Below, in pieces: positions 1 to 8,597 of a stretch of DNA of 64,000 nucleotides; within the stretch, counting starts at the first letter, position 1; each line of letters starts with the position of its first letter. This stretch comes from RPQJ01 sp963732415 (GTDB lineage: Bacteria; Pseudomonadota; Gammaproteobacteria; Steroidobacterales; Steroidobacteraceae). The notes under the pieces are model-generated. The model ran no database searches, was not told the DNA's origin, and worked only from the letters and a program-made list of their open reading frames with translations. The DNA is taken from contig CAVSZK010000015.1 in the NCBI GenBank assembly GCA_963732415.1, positions 186,001 to 250,000 of the forward strand, given 5' to 3'. Position numbers and translations under genes: made by a program.

Positions 1-32
1 TGCGTCCTGCGCCGGATCGCCTGGCCCGGGAG

Positions 33-398
33 TTATTCGCTTTTTTCTTTCCTGGCGCCGAGCAGGTCGGCGGCATCGAACCCGAGCCGCTCGATGGTGG
101 CGGCGACCCGTGGCCACTCGTGCTCCAGGAAGCGCTGCCGCTCACCTTTCATCAGCTGCGTCCGGGCACCCACCGTCACGAACATGCCCCGCCCTCGTCG
201 CTTCTCGACGAGATTCTCATCCACCAGTTGCTGGTAGCCCTTCAGGACCGTGAGGGGATTGAGCGAGAACTCCGCCGCGACGCTTCGCACCGAGGGCAGC
301 GCGTCGCCGTCGGCCAGCGCTCCCTCGAGGATCATCGCCACGACCTTGTCGCGAAGCTGGCGGTAGATCGGCTGGCCGTCGTTCCAGTTTGAGTCCAT
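33..398 (-). CDS. GntR-family transcriptional regulator (YtrA-like)
   Basis: A 121-aa DNA-binding repressor of the short GntR type. An N-terminal winged helix-turn-helix (about residues 8-75) carries typical GntR signatures: QPIYRQLRDKV, LPSVRSVAAEFSLNPLTV and a wing around KRRGRGMFV. Only a short helical tail follows, and there is no large effector domain, which fits the YtrA subfamily. YtrA-type genes commonly lead operons for ABC transporters or small membrane proteins. Here a 51-aa membrane ORF lies upstream on the same strand, and any downstream partner would be beyond the left edge. The perfect palindrome at 642-679 is the obvious candidate operator. The family is secure; the effector and regulon are unknown. 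Confidence 0.88.
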   Translation of the reverse strand: MDSNWNDGQPIYRQLRDKVVAMILEGALADGDALPSVRSVAAEFSLNPLTVLKGYQQLVDENLVEKRRGRGMFVTVGARTQLMKGERQRFLEHEWPRVAATIERLGFDAADLLGARKEKSE

Positions 399-462
399 TC
401 GGCAAGAGCCCGGTGGTGTCCTGAACTACTGTAGCAGAACACTGATCACCGACCTCGGGCAG

Positions 463-618
463 TCAGTTCCCCGCCGCAATTGTGCAATTCGCAGCCGCGT
501 CGAGAACCGTTGGCGTGATGGCCTTCGCCACCAACGGTCCCGACGCGACCGTGAAACCGGCAACTATCCATACGATCCCCGCCAGGACCGTTGCCAGAAG
601 CCTGCTCCCTGCGCTCAT
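463..618 (-). CDS. Small hypothetical membrane protein (51 aa)
   Basis: The ORF starts at ATG 616-618 and ends at TGA 463-465. It encodes 51 residues with one hydrophobic stretch at about residues 7-26 (LLATVLAGIVWIVAGFTVA). It lies between the palindrome at 642-679 and the gntR-type gene, on the same strand, so it would be the first gene of that operon. The ribosome-binding site is weak (GGGAAAA, rather distant). The only support is position, the transmembrane segment and an open frame, so it could be a chance ORF. No family was recognised. Confidence 0.38.
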   Translation of the reverse strand: MSAGSRLLATVLAGIVWIVAGFTVASGPLVAKAITPTVLDAAANCTIAAGN

Positions 619-641
619 TTGTAATTTTCCCGTGTCACGAC

Positions 642-679
642 TTGCTATGGTGTTGTAGTTAACTACAACACCATAGCAA
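642..679. promoter_or_regulatory. Perfect 38-bp palindrome, candidate GntR operator
   Basis: Two 19-bp arms (TTGCTATGGTGTTGTAGTT and its exact complement) abut with no spacer at 660/661. It lies 23 bp upstream of the 51-aa ORF start and about 140 bp upstream of mdh. Arm length and perfection are well beyond chance in GC-rich DNA. The position fits autoregulation by the GntR protein encoded at 33-398, which is inference. Confidence 0.7.
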
Positions 680-821
680 ATGCAAGCCCGGTCGCGATGA
701 CGGCAGACACGTACGAGGAGACCGGCGCCCGCGCGTTAAGATTCCGGTCCCGCCGGACGCCGGACCCCGCAATTGGTCCCTCGCCCGCCCGCGGGCAACG
801 GATCACCAGCGGAGAGACCTC

Positions 822-1799
822 ATGAAGACCCCAGTCAACGTCGCCATCACCGGTGCAGCGGGCCAGATCGGCTATGCCCTCGCGTTCCGAATCGCTTCCG
901 GCCAGATGCTGGGCCCGGACCAGCCCGTCAACCTGCACCTGCTCGAGATCACGCCAGCACTCGGCGCGCTGCAGGGCGTCGTGATGGAGCTGAATGACTG
1001 TGCTTTCCCCACACTGAACCGCATCGTTGCGACCGACGACGGTACAGTCGCCTTCAAGGACTGCCAGTTTGCGCTGCTGGTGGGTGCCCGCCCGCGCGGA
1101 CCCGGCATGGAGCGCAAAGACCTGCTGCTCGCCAACGCACAGATCTTTTCCGCGCAGGGAAAGGCGCTCGACGCGGTCGCCGACCGCAACGTGCGCGTGC
1201 TGGTGGTCGGCAATCCGGCAAATACCAATTCGTTGATCGCGCAGCGCAACGCGCCCAACCTCAACCCGCGCAACTTCACCGCGATGGTGCGCCTCGATCA
1301 CAACCGCGCGCTGTCGCAGCTCGCCGAGAAGACCGGCAAGCACACGACGGACCTGCGTAAGGTGACCATCTGGGGCAATCATTCCGCCACTCAGTACCCC
1401 GACCTGCATCACACAACGGTCGCCGGCAAGCCTGCGCTCTCGCTGGTGGACGACGCCTGGTACAAGGAGACGTTCATCCCCACCGTGCAGCAGCGCGGTG
1501 CTGCGATCATCAAGGCGCGCGGCGCTTCCTCCGCTGCTTCCGCGGCATCGGCAGCCATCGATCACATGCACACCTGGGTGACCGGTACGCCGGAAGGCGA
1601 CTGGGTCAGCATGGGCGTGCCGTCCGACGGCAGCTACGGCATCCCTGCAGGAGTCATCTACGGCTATCCGGTCACCTGCGCGAATGGGGACTACAAGATC
1701 GTGCAGGGCTTGGCCGTCAGCGATTTCAGCCGCGGCAAGATGGACGCGACCTACAAGGAACTGCTCGAGGAGCGCGACGGAGTCAAGGACCTGATCTGA
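822..1799 (+). CDS. mdh: Malate dehydrogenase
   Basis: A 325-aa NAD-dependent enzyme that interconverts malate and oxaloacetate in the TCA cycle. It has a Rossmann motif GAAGQIG (residues 11-17), substrate-binding arginines in the mobile loop GARPRGPGMERKD (about 88-100), the catalytic Asp in RLDHNRA (D159) and the catalytic His in WGNHSATQYPD (H187). Length and the TGAAGQIGYAL start match the dimeric cytosolic-type MDH group found in many proteobacteria, not the E. coli type. GGAGAG precedes the ATG. It stands alone, with a hairpin just after the stop. Confidence 0.96.
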   Translation: MKTPVNVAITGAAGQIGYALAFRIASGQMLGPDQPVNLHLLEITPALGALQGVVMELNDCAFPTLNRIVATDDGTVAFKDCQFALLVGARPRGPGMERKDLLLANAQIFSAQGKALDAVADRNVRVLVVGNPANTNSLIAQRNAPNLNPRNFTAMVRLDHNRALSQLAEKTGKHTTDLRKVTIWGNHSATQYPDLHHTTVAGKPALSLVDDAWYKETFIPTVQQRGAAIIKARGASSAASAASAAIDHMHTWVTGTPEGDWVSMGVPSDGSYGIPAGVIYGYPVTCANGDYKIVQGLAVSDFSRGKMDATYKELLEERDGVKDLI

Positions 1800-1812
1800 T
1801 CGAAGCACCTGG

Positions 1813-1840
1813 CGGCGCGGCGCCAGGGCCGCGCCGTTTG
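1813..1840 (+). terminator. Possible intrinsic terminator after mdh
   Basis: A 9-bp perfect GC stem (CGGCGCGGC / GCCGCGCCG) with a 6-nt loop is followed by TTT, 13 bp after the mdh stop. The short T-run makes it a weak intrinsic terminator. It ends about 15 bp before the next start, so it could also limit translation of the downstream gene. Confidence 0.45.
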
Positions 1841-1854
1841 GTACGCTAGCGCCC

Positions 1855-3381
1855 GTGAGTGAAATCCTGCCGAGCGCCGGCGACGTCATCTACGCGGTGG
1901 ACCTCGACGCCGACGCGTCCATCGAAGGCCCCTTCGACACCTGGCTGCGCGACCACATCGCAGACGTGCTGCAGTTCCCGGGTTTCCTGTCGGCGGAGAT
2001 CCTGGTCGAACCTGCCCCGCTTCCGGGACGCATCCGCCGCACCGTCCAGTACCGGCTGCGCGACCGCGCCTCGCTGGACAATTACCTGGAGAATCACGCT
2101 TCGGAGCTGCAGCGGAACGGCATCGCCCTGCTTGGCGACAGGTTCAGTTCCGCCGGCCGCGTGCTCTCCCACCGCGAGGAATTCATGCGCGGGGCAGTCT
2201 CGACGGAGAACTGCCTCAACTGCGGCGAAGTGCTCACAGGGCAGCACTGCGCACACTGCGGGCAGCGGGCGAAGGTCCGGGTGCTGTCGCTCTGGGGCAT
2301 GACGCGCGACCTGCTGGGTGACGTCCTCGACTGGGATTCGCGCATCTGGCGCACGCTTCGGCCGCTCGCCTTCAGCCCGGGAAAACTCACGCAGAACTAC
2401 CTGCGCGGGCGCCGCGCCAGCTACACGCCGCCATTCCGGATGTACGTACTGCTCAGCGTCGCATTCTTCGTGGTGGCGACCACGGGCACCGACCCCGGCT
2501 CGTCGCTGCACTTCACCGTCGACGAAAAGGGCGGCGCCAGCCTGCAGATCGCCGGTGACGGCGACGAGCAGGAGTCCGCGTCCGCATCCGCCCATGAGGC
2601 CGCAGCGGCAAAGGCGACGACTCCGCCAGCCGCGGCAATGCCCGCCAGCACGCCCGAGTCCGACGGCACCAGACCATCCGGCACGGCCACACCGGTCGCG
2701 CCGACACCGGCGCTCGACGCAGAAACGAGCCGTCTGGTCGAGAACATCGTGAAACGCATGCCCGAGCAGGACCGCGTGCGGGCCAGGCAGGAACTCACGA
2801 AAAATCTCACAACCGTGCCGCCGGCCGATCTCGGTGTGGTCAACAAGCTGATGAAGGATCCCTGCGGCAAGGAGAACCTGAAGTTCGACGTCCCGTGGGG
2901 CAAGGAGTACGAACCGCAGCTGCGCCAGGCCTGCGAGAAGATCTGGAGCGACACGCCGAGCTTCGGCCGGGCGCTGTTCCAGAACATCCCGAAGATGATG
3001 TTCATCTTCCTGCCGCTGATCGCGGTGGTGATGTACGTGCTATACATCGGCTCCGGGCGGTACTACGTCGAGCACCTGCTGTTCGTGGTGCACTTCCATG
3101 CGTTCTTCTTCCTGGGCGGGCTGGTGTTCCTGCTCACCGAACGCGTGGGTTGGCTTGCTCCCGGAACGTCGTTCGCCACGGGCGCAAACACCGTCGCCAA
3201 CTTCCTGATGACCGTGTACTCGCTCTATGTGCCGATATACCTGTACATCGCGATGCGGCGCGTGTACGGACAGGGCCGCATAGTAACCTTCGCCAAGTAC
3301 TCGGCGCTCGGCGTCGCCTACCTGGTCTGCGCTGCATTTACTGCCGTGGGCCTGCTCGTATACACGGCGCTCACGCTCTGA
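1855..3381 (+). CDS. DUF4286-DUF3667 fusion membrane protein
   Basis: A 508-aa protein from a GTG start, function unknown. Residues about 8-105 resemble a DUF4286 domain (small ferredoxin-like fold). A zinc-ribbon-like pair of CxxC motifs follows (C120, C123, C132, C135). After it comes the DUF3667 signature: a membrane-proximal segment LRPLAFSPGKLTQNYLRGRR and a first transmembrane helix near residues 198-214. A long Ala/Pro/Thr-rich loop of about 200 residues is probably extracytoplasmic, and three or four further transmembrane helices close the protein. dinB follows by 17 bp, so co-transcription is possible but functionally unexplained. Confidence 0.8.
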   Translation: MSEILPSAGDVIYAVDLDADASIEGPFDTWLRDHIADVLQFPGFLSAEILVEPAPLPGRIRRTVQYRLRDRASLDNYLENHASELQRNGIALLGDRFSSAGRVLSHREEFMRGAVSTENCLNCGEVLTGQHCAHCGQRAKVRVLSLWGMTRDLLGDVLDWDSRIWRTLRPLAFSPGKLTQNYLRGRRASYTPPFRMYVLLSVAFFVVATTGTDPGSSLHFTVDEKGGASLQIAGDGDEQESASASAHEAAAAKATTPPAAAMPASTPESDGTRPSGTATPVAPTPALDAETSRLVENIVKRMPEQDRVRARQELTKNLTTVPPADLGVVNKLMKDPCGKENLKFDVPWGKEYEPQLRQACEKIWSDTPSFGRALFQNIPKMMFIFLPLIAVVMYVLYIGSGRYYVEHLLFVVHFHAFFFLGGLVFLLTERVGWLAPGTSFATGANTVANFLMTVYSLYVPIYLYIAMRRVYGQGRIVTFAKYSALGVAYLVCAAFTAVGLLVYTALTL

Positions 3382-3398
3382 GCGGCGGCACTGCGCCA

Positions 3399-4595
3399 AT
3401 GCCCATGCCAATACCAACGCACGACGTGCGATGGATCCTGCACGTGGACATGGACGCGTTCTACGCGTCGGTCGAGCAGCGTGACGACCCGGCACTTCGG
3501 GGCAAGCCGGTGATCGTCGGCGGCACTGGCGGACGCGGCGTCGTCGCCGCCGCCAGCTACGAGGTGCGGAAGTTCGGCGTGCACTCGGCAATGCCGGTGC
3601 GCGAGGCGCTGCGCCGCTGCCCCGACGCGATATGCGTCCCGCCGCGCATCTCGCACTACGCCGCTGAGTCAAAGAAGATTTTCACGGTCTTCCACGAATT
3701 CACGCCGCTGGTGCAGGGCCTGTCGCTGGACGAGGCATTCCTCGACGTTACCAGCAGCATCGCCGCATTCGGACCCGCCGAGGATATCGCGCGGGAAATA
3801 AAGCGGCGGATCCGCGAGCGCACCGAACTCACCGCATCCGTCGGCGTGGCGCCGAACAAGCTCGTCGCCAAGATCGCCTCGGACCTGCGCAAGCCCGATG
3901 GCCTGGTGGTCGTGCTGCCGCACGAGGTGGAGGGATTGCTCGATCCGCTGCCGATCCGCCGTCTCTTTGGGCTCGGCGCGAAGACGGCACCCAGGGTCGA
4001 GGCACTCGGCATTCGCACCCTGGGCGAATTACGGCGCGCGAGCCCGGCCGTGCTCAGGCCGGTCTTTGGCCGCTACGCCGAACGAGTGATCGAGCGGGCG
4101 GCGGGCATCGACCAGCGACCGGTCGCGCCAGACGTCGATGAAAAGCAGGTCAGCACCGAGGAAACGTTCGAAACCGATGTCGCAGACCATGCGAAGCTCG
4201 CCTCCGAGATCGTACGGCTCGCAGACCGGACCTGCGGACGCCTGCGCGCCAGCGGACTGACCGCGGCTTGCGTAACGGTGAAGATACGCCGCGCAGACTT
4301 CACGACCTTCACGCGACAGAGGCACTTCGAGCCGCCGACCCAGGAGACCCGCGTCATCACCGCAATCGCGCTCGAGCTGCTGCGTGCGTGGCTGGCCGAA
4401 CAGCCCCGCGCCTCGCTGCGGCTGCTGGGTGTCGGGGCGAACGCGCTCAAGCCCGCCGTGCAGATGGATCTCTTCACAGCGCCGGAGACGGGGCGCAACC
4501 GGCAGCTCGACGCCGCCGTCGATCGTATTCGGGAGAAATTCGGCAAGATCGCACTGAAGCCCGCGAGTTCGATCGAGCCCAATTCCAAGTCGTAA
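3399..4595 (+). CDS. dinB: DNA polymerase IV (Y-family)
   Basis: A 398-aa translesion polymerase for bypass of damaged or stalled template. The N-terminal palm motif HVDMDAFYASVEQRDDP carries the first catalytic Asp (D17), and SLDEAFLDVT carries the second acidic pair. Helix-hairpin-helix and little-finger regions follow (RRLFGLGAKTAPRVEALGI; VTVKIRRADFTTFTRQ). The open frame extends far upstream into the previous gene, but ATG 3399 matches the family's normal N-terminus and is chosen. A C-terminal QMDLF-like segment near residue 367 is a plausible beta-clamp-binding peptide. Confidence 0.95.
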   Translation: MPMPIPTHDVRWILHVDMDAFYASVEQRDDPALRGKPVIVGGTGGRGVVAAASYEVRKFGVHSAMPVREALRRCPDAICVPPRISHYAAESKKIFTVFHEFTPLVQGLSLDEAFLDVTSSIAAFGPAEDIAREIKRRIRERTELTASVGVAPNKLVAKIASDLRKPDGLVVVLPHEVEGLLDPLPIRRLFGLGAKTAPRVEALGIRTLGELRRASPAVLRPVFGRYAERVIERAAGIDQRPVAPDVDEKQVSTEETFETDVADHAKLASEIVRLADRTCGRLRASGLTAACVTVKIRRADFTTFTRQRHFEPPTQETRVITAIALELLRAWLAEQPRASLRLLGVGANALKPAVQMDLFTAPETGRNRQLDAAVDRIREKFGKIALKPASSIEPNSKS

Positions 4596-4663
4596 GCCGT
4601 CGGCCGGGCCGCCGGCGACAATTTACGCCGGTGCGGCACCTGATCCGGATCGCAGCCCGGCAG

Positions 4664-5920
4664 TCAGGGAACCCGGTCGAACGCCAGCGGCTCGAGCTCC
4701 ATCGAATACACGCGGTTAACGCTCCCGTCCTGGTCGATGACAAACTCGAGCGGGGCCAGCCAGCCGGGGGCCAGGAAGCGCGTCTGCGACTGCGCGAAAA
4801 TTGCGATTTCCGGGTCGTCGCCCTCGCGCGCGAAGAGCCTGTTGCCATCGCGACGGACCGTGATCGTGAAGTCCAGCTCCTCGGAGTGGTATCGGCCGAC
4901 GAGCCGCTCGAGCATCCCGAGATCGAGCGGGAATGCCGCCGGCGTTTCCAGGTGATTGAATTCACCGAGCGGATGGTCCTGTCCGCACACGGCACAGTGG
5001 CGCGGCGTCCCGGCATTGCCGATGTAGTGCGCGACTGGCTGCACGGTGCCGAGCACCGCATGGATTGCCCCAAGGTCGTCATCGGCGAGCCCGCGGAATA
5101 CGATCCACGGCATGATCGAACTCAACGAGCCGCCCTTACCCGTGCGCATCACCATGCGGAAGGTGTCGGTCGAGTAGCCGGTGCCGGATTCGTGCGGCGT
5201 GATGTTGCTGCTGTAAGCCGAGCGGCTGCCGCGCTCGATCTGGTTGCCGCCGGCGAACATACCCGGCATGCGTGGCGATTCCCATGATGTATGGCAACCC
5301 ACGCAGTCCGCGAGGCCTATCAGGTACCGTCCGCGCGCGAGCCGGTCACCGGGCGCTGGACCCTCGACCGGCACGGTGATCGGCGTTGGGAAGGCAGCGC
5401 CCGCGGCCAACTCATCGGGCAGCAGTCTCGTCGCGGGCAGCGCGTTTCTCACCGGCGGAATCGATCTCAGGTACACGACGACCGCCGCGAGGTCCTCGTC
5501 CGACAGGATCGCGAATGACCGGTACCACATCCCCCAGAACAGCGCGCGGCCGTCGTGCCCGATTCCTTCGCGGATGGCGCGCGCCAGCATGTCGTCGCTC
5601 CAGCTGCCCGCGCCGGTCTCGACGTCCGGCGTGATGTTGGGTGCAACGATCCGCCGCTCACCACGCTCGCTCAGCACCACGCCCGCGCCCTTGCGTCCGG
5701 GTACAGGTGGGGCGCCCGGCTTGTCCCAATCGCGCTCGGAATGACAGACGAAGCATTGCAGCAGGTGCTCGCTGAGATAACGGCCGCGGTCCAGCCGCTC
5801 CGCACTCGCCTCGAACCTGATGTCGGTCAGCGGACGCTGGCGTGGCAGCGGCGGCTCCGACGCAAGGCTGTCAGCCATCGGGGCGCACGCAAGGAACACC
5901 AGCAGCTGTCGCAGCGACAT
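4664..5920 (-). CDS. Exported diheme cytochrome c with C-terminal beta domain
   Basis: A 418-aa periplasmic or membrane-associated c-type cytochrome. A signal peptide covers about residues 1-20. Two CxxCH heme sites are CFVCH at 56-60 and CVGCH near residue 200, each starting a cytochrome c domain with the LARAIREGIGHDGR / FRMVMRTGKGG pattern of alcohol- or gluconate-dehydrogenase cytochrome subunits. About 80 residues at the end (GRYHSEELDFTITVRRDGNRLF...) resemble the DUF3471-type domain seen after beta-lactamase-like enzymes, an unusual partner. No dehydrogenase gene is adjacent. The start at 5920 gives a signal peptide behind a G-rich ribosome-binding site; the upstream extension looks non-coding. 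Confidence 0.85.
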   Translation of the reverse strand: MSLRQLLVFLACAPMADSLASEPPLPRQRPLTDIRFEASAERLDRGRYLSEHLLQCFVCHSERDWDKPGAPPVPGRKGAGVVLSERGERRIVAPNITPDVETGAGSWSDDMLARAIREGIGHDGRALFWGMWYRSFAILSDEDLAAVVVYLRSIPPVRNALPATRLLPDELAAGAAFPTPITVPVEGPAPGDRLARGRYLIGLADCVGCHTSWESPRMPGMFAGGNQIERGSRSAYSSNITPHESGTGYSTDTFRMVMRTGKGGSLSSIMPWIVFRGLADDDLGAIHAVLGTVQPVAHYIGNAGTPRHCAVCGQDHPLGEFNHLETPAAFPLDLGMLERLVGRYHSEELDFTITVRRDGNRLFAREGDDPEIAIFAQSQTRFLAPGWLAPLEFVIDQDGSVNRVYSMELEPLAFDRVP

Positions 5921-6107
5921 TGCACGCCCCCCCCTGGAGACCGGTGGGCACAGAGTAGCAAGCGAGCCTTGCGCCGGGCCACATGCGCGCTGCCGCGGCC
6001 CCGGGCGGCGCTTTTGCCCCGCCGCGCCCGCAGGCGCTAGCCACACCCGCCCCGGGCAGGCATCATTGACGACCCGACACATGGGCTTTCGCCGAAGCTA
6101 ACCCCGC

Positions 6108-7763
6108 ATGTACACGAGCTTTTTCGGGCTCCAGGAAAAGCCGTTCGCGATTACTCCTGACCCGCGCTACCTATACCTGAGTGGCCGCCACGCGGAGGCG
6201 CTTGCGCACCTGCTCTATGGAATTAACGAATCCGGTGGGTTCATACAGCTCACGGGTGAGGTCGGGACTGGCAAGACGACCGTGATCCGCAGCCTGCTCG
6301 AGCAGCTGCCCGGTCATGCAGACGTGGCACTGATCCTGAATCCGCGCATTACGCCTGCGGAGTTCCTGCTGACGATCTGCGAGGAACTGCACATCCCGGT
6401 GCCGGAGCAGGGACGAGGCAGCACCAAGACGCTGATGGACCTGCTGGGGCGGCACCTGCTCGACACGCACGCGCGCGGCCGCCGCGTGGTGCTGATCGTG
6501 GACGAGGCGCAGAACCTGAGCACGGAGACGCTCGAGCAGGTCAGGCTGCTCACGAACCTCGAGACCGCCACGACCAAGCTGCTGCAGATCATCCTGATCG
6601 GCCAGCCGGAGCTTCGCGATCTGCTCGACCGCCCGGAATTGCGGCAGCTCGCACAGCGCATCACCGGCCGGTATCACCTCGACCCACTGTCGACCGAGGA
6701 ATCGGCGGGCTACGTTCGCCACCGCATGCGCGTCGCCGGCGCGACGGCCGAGGTGTTCACGCCGTCCGCGCTGCGCGAGATCCAGCGGCTGAGCCATGGC
6801 GTGCCGCGCGTCATCAATGTGGTCTGCGACCGTGCGTTACTCGGTGGATTCACGCGCGAGGAGCACCGTGTCGGCGCCGCGTTGATCCGGCAGGCGGCCT
6901 CCGAGGTCTATGGCCGCCCGATTCCAGCTCCATGGCTCAAGTGGGCCACGGCCGCAGCAACGGTCGCTGCGGTTGGGCTCGTGGCGGTGGGCGTCGTGAG
7001 CCTGTGGTCTGGCAAGAAGGACTCCCCCGCACCGGCGGTAGCGGACACGCCCAGGTCCGCGCAGGCAACAGCGATTCCGACCGCGACAGCATCGGACACG
7101 CCGGCTGCCGTGTCTCCGGCCGCAGTCGAGACCGTGCGGTTCGACGACCTGCTCGCAACTCACGCGGGCGATACAACGACCGAAGCCGCGCTTACGCGAC
7201 TGTTTGCGACCTGGGGCGCGACCTACGATCCATCCAGGGGTACGGGCTGCGAACAGGCGGCTGGCCAGGGCCTGGAATGCCTTTTCCAGAAGGGCTCGTG
7301 GGCACAGCTTCGCACGCTGGACCGCCCCTCGATCCTCACGCTCACCGACCAGGGCGGACGGACGCACCAGGTCGTGCTCGAGGGCCTGACCGACGAAGCG
7401 GCTACTTTTGGCATCGGCGAGACGGTAAGCACCGTTCCCATCGCAGAGGCGTCACGCTACTGGTTCGGAGATTTCCTGCTGCTGTGGCGGCCGCCACTGG
7501 CGGTGCCCAAGGCGCTCGGGCCCGGCTCGCGCGGCGCAGACGTCAAGTGGCTGCGTGAAAGCCTGCGTGCTGCGCAAGGGCTGCCCGCCGCCCCGGGCAG
7601 CGACGTGTACGACGCAGACCTCACCAGCCAGGTCCAGGATTTCCAGCGCCAGCACCGGCTCGCGGTGGACGGCATTGCCGGCGTGCAGACGCAGATCGTG
7701 CTCGACACCGCAATCCGGGCGACCGGATCCCCGACGATCGTGTCGCCGCCCGCGGGGAGTTGA
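6108..7763 (+). CDS. ExeA/GspA-type AAA ATPase with peptidoglycan-binding domain
   Basis: A 551-aa inner-membrane ATPase of the ExeA/GspA family, which with GspB helps type II secretin assembly through the peptidoglycan. The ATPase domain (about 1-265) has Walker A GEVGTGKTT (near residue 50), Walker B VVLIVDEAQ and a sensor-type ILIGQPELRDLL. A transmembrane helix follows (about 278-298), then a Pro/Ala linker. A C-terminal region ends in a peptidoglycan_binding_1 repeat (GPGSRGADVKWLRESL ... VDGIAGVQTQ). The gspB gene starts 3 bp after its stop. No other T2SS gene is in the window. Confidence 0.9.
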   Translation: MYTSFFGLQEKPFAITPDPRYLYLSGRHAEALAHLLYGINESGGFIQLTGEVGTGKTTVIRSLLEQLPGHADVALILNPRITPAEFLLTICEELHIPVPEQGRGSTKTLMDLLGRHLLDTHARGRRVVLIVDEAQNLSTETLEQVRLLTNLETATTKLLQIILIGQPELRDLLDRPELRQLAQRITGRYHLDPLSTEESAGYVRHRMRVAGATAEVFTPSALREIQRLSHGVPRVINVVCDRALLGGFTREEHRVGAALIRQAASEVYGRPIPAPWLKWATAAATVAAVGLVAVGVVSLWSGKKDSPAPAVADTPRSAQATAIPTATASDTPAAVSPAAVETVRFDDLLATHAGDTTTEAALTRLFATWGATYDPSRGTGCEQAAGQGLECLFQKGSWAQLRTLDRPSILTLTDQGGRTHQVVLEGLTDEAATFGIGETVSTVPIAEASRYWFGDFLLLWRPPLAVPKALGPGSRGADVKWLRESLRAAQGLPAAPGSDVYDADLTSQVQDFQRQHRLAVDGIAGVQTQIVLDTAIRATGSPTIVSPPAGS

Positions 7764-7766
7764 ACG

Positions 7767-8588
7767 ATGTCGTTCATCCTCGACGCATTGCGGAAATCGG
7801 AGCACGAGCGACAGCGGCAGAGCGGCCCCGCCCTCGCCGAAGTGCCCGTTGCAGCACCACGGCCACGCAGCAACGTGTGGGCCCCGATCGCGATCGCGCT
7901 GCTGCTGGTGAATCTTGTTGTCGTCGGCGTGTGGCTGATACGGAAATCAATGAGTGAGTCAGCGGTAACACCACCGCCCGCCGCTGCGGTCGTCGACGAG
8001 ACTCCCGCAGCGACGCGCGTCGCACCGAGCATGTCCAATGCATCGCCCTCGCCGACGGGCAACCCGACAGCGGCGGTAGCAACGCCACCGCCACCGCCGA
8101 TGCTGCGGCCGGCCGAGCCCGCGACAGCCCCGCTCCGCAATGGCCGCAACCCGCTCGAAGCGGAAACGGCCAGCGGCCCACCGGCGCTCGATCCGCAAAT
8201 GGCGGCACAGGCCGCAGAGGTGCCGGATGGTCCCGCGGCGGTGAGACGCGCACCCACGTCGCGCGGGTCCGTCGTATACGAGTCGCTGCCGGACTCGGCG
8301 ACGGTCGGCAGTGAGCAATACACGCCGCCGGCGAGCACCAGCCGCCAGCCCGCCAGCACGGGGCCAGGGCTTCCGTCGGCGGACCAGCTCGCTGCAACGG
8401 GCATACCTGCACTGAACCTCGACCTGCACGTGTACGCGACCGTACCCGCGGAACGGCTGGTGTTCATCAATTCGCGCAAATACCGCGAGGGCGAAACGCT
8501 GCAGGAAGGGCCCGTCGTCAGCCAGATCACGCCGTCGGGCGTGGTGCTCGGGTACCAGGGCCGCAGCTACCTGCTGACCCACAACTGA
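7767..8588 (+). CDS. gspB: General secretion pathway protein B-like
   Basis: A 273-aa bitopic inner-membrane partner of ExeA/GspA. The family start MSFILDALRKSEHERQR is clear, followed by one transmembrane helix (about 34-52). A low-complexity Pro/Ala/Thr linker reaches to about residue 205. The C-terminal GspB domain (LHVYATVPAERLVFINSRKY ... LGYQGRSYLLT) ends at the last residues. It is in an operon with the ATPase directly upstream. Confidence 0.9.
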   Translation: MSFILDALRKSEHERQRQSGPALAEVPVAAPRPRSNVWAPIAIALLLVNLVVVGVWLIRKSMSESAVTPPPAAAVVDETPAATRVAPSMSNASPSPTGNPTAAVATPPPPPMLRPAEPATAPLRNGRNPLEAETASGPPALDPQMAAQAAEVPDGPAAVRRAPTSRGSVVYESLPDSATVGSEQYTPPASTSRQPASTGPGLPSADQLAATGIPALNLDLHVYATVPAERLVFINSRKYREGETLQEGPVVSQITPSGVVLGYQGRSYLLTHN

Positions 8589-8597
8589 GCGCCTGAC

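Noticed and set aside
663..1889. Long open frame antisense to malate dehydrogenase (about 408 codons)
   Set aside because: It mirrors mdh codon positions in GC-rich DNA, has no recognisable domain and runs into the palindrome. mdh on the other strand is unambiguous.
6108..8588. Complete type II secretion operon
   Set aside because: Only the ExeA-like ATPase and GspB are here; no secretin, pseudopilin or GspE gene is in the window.
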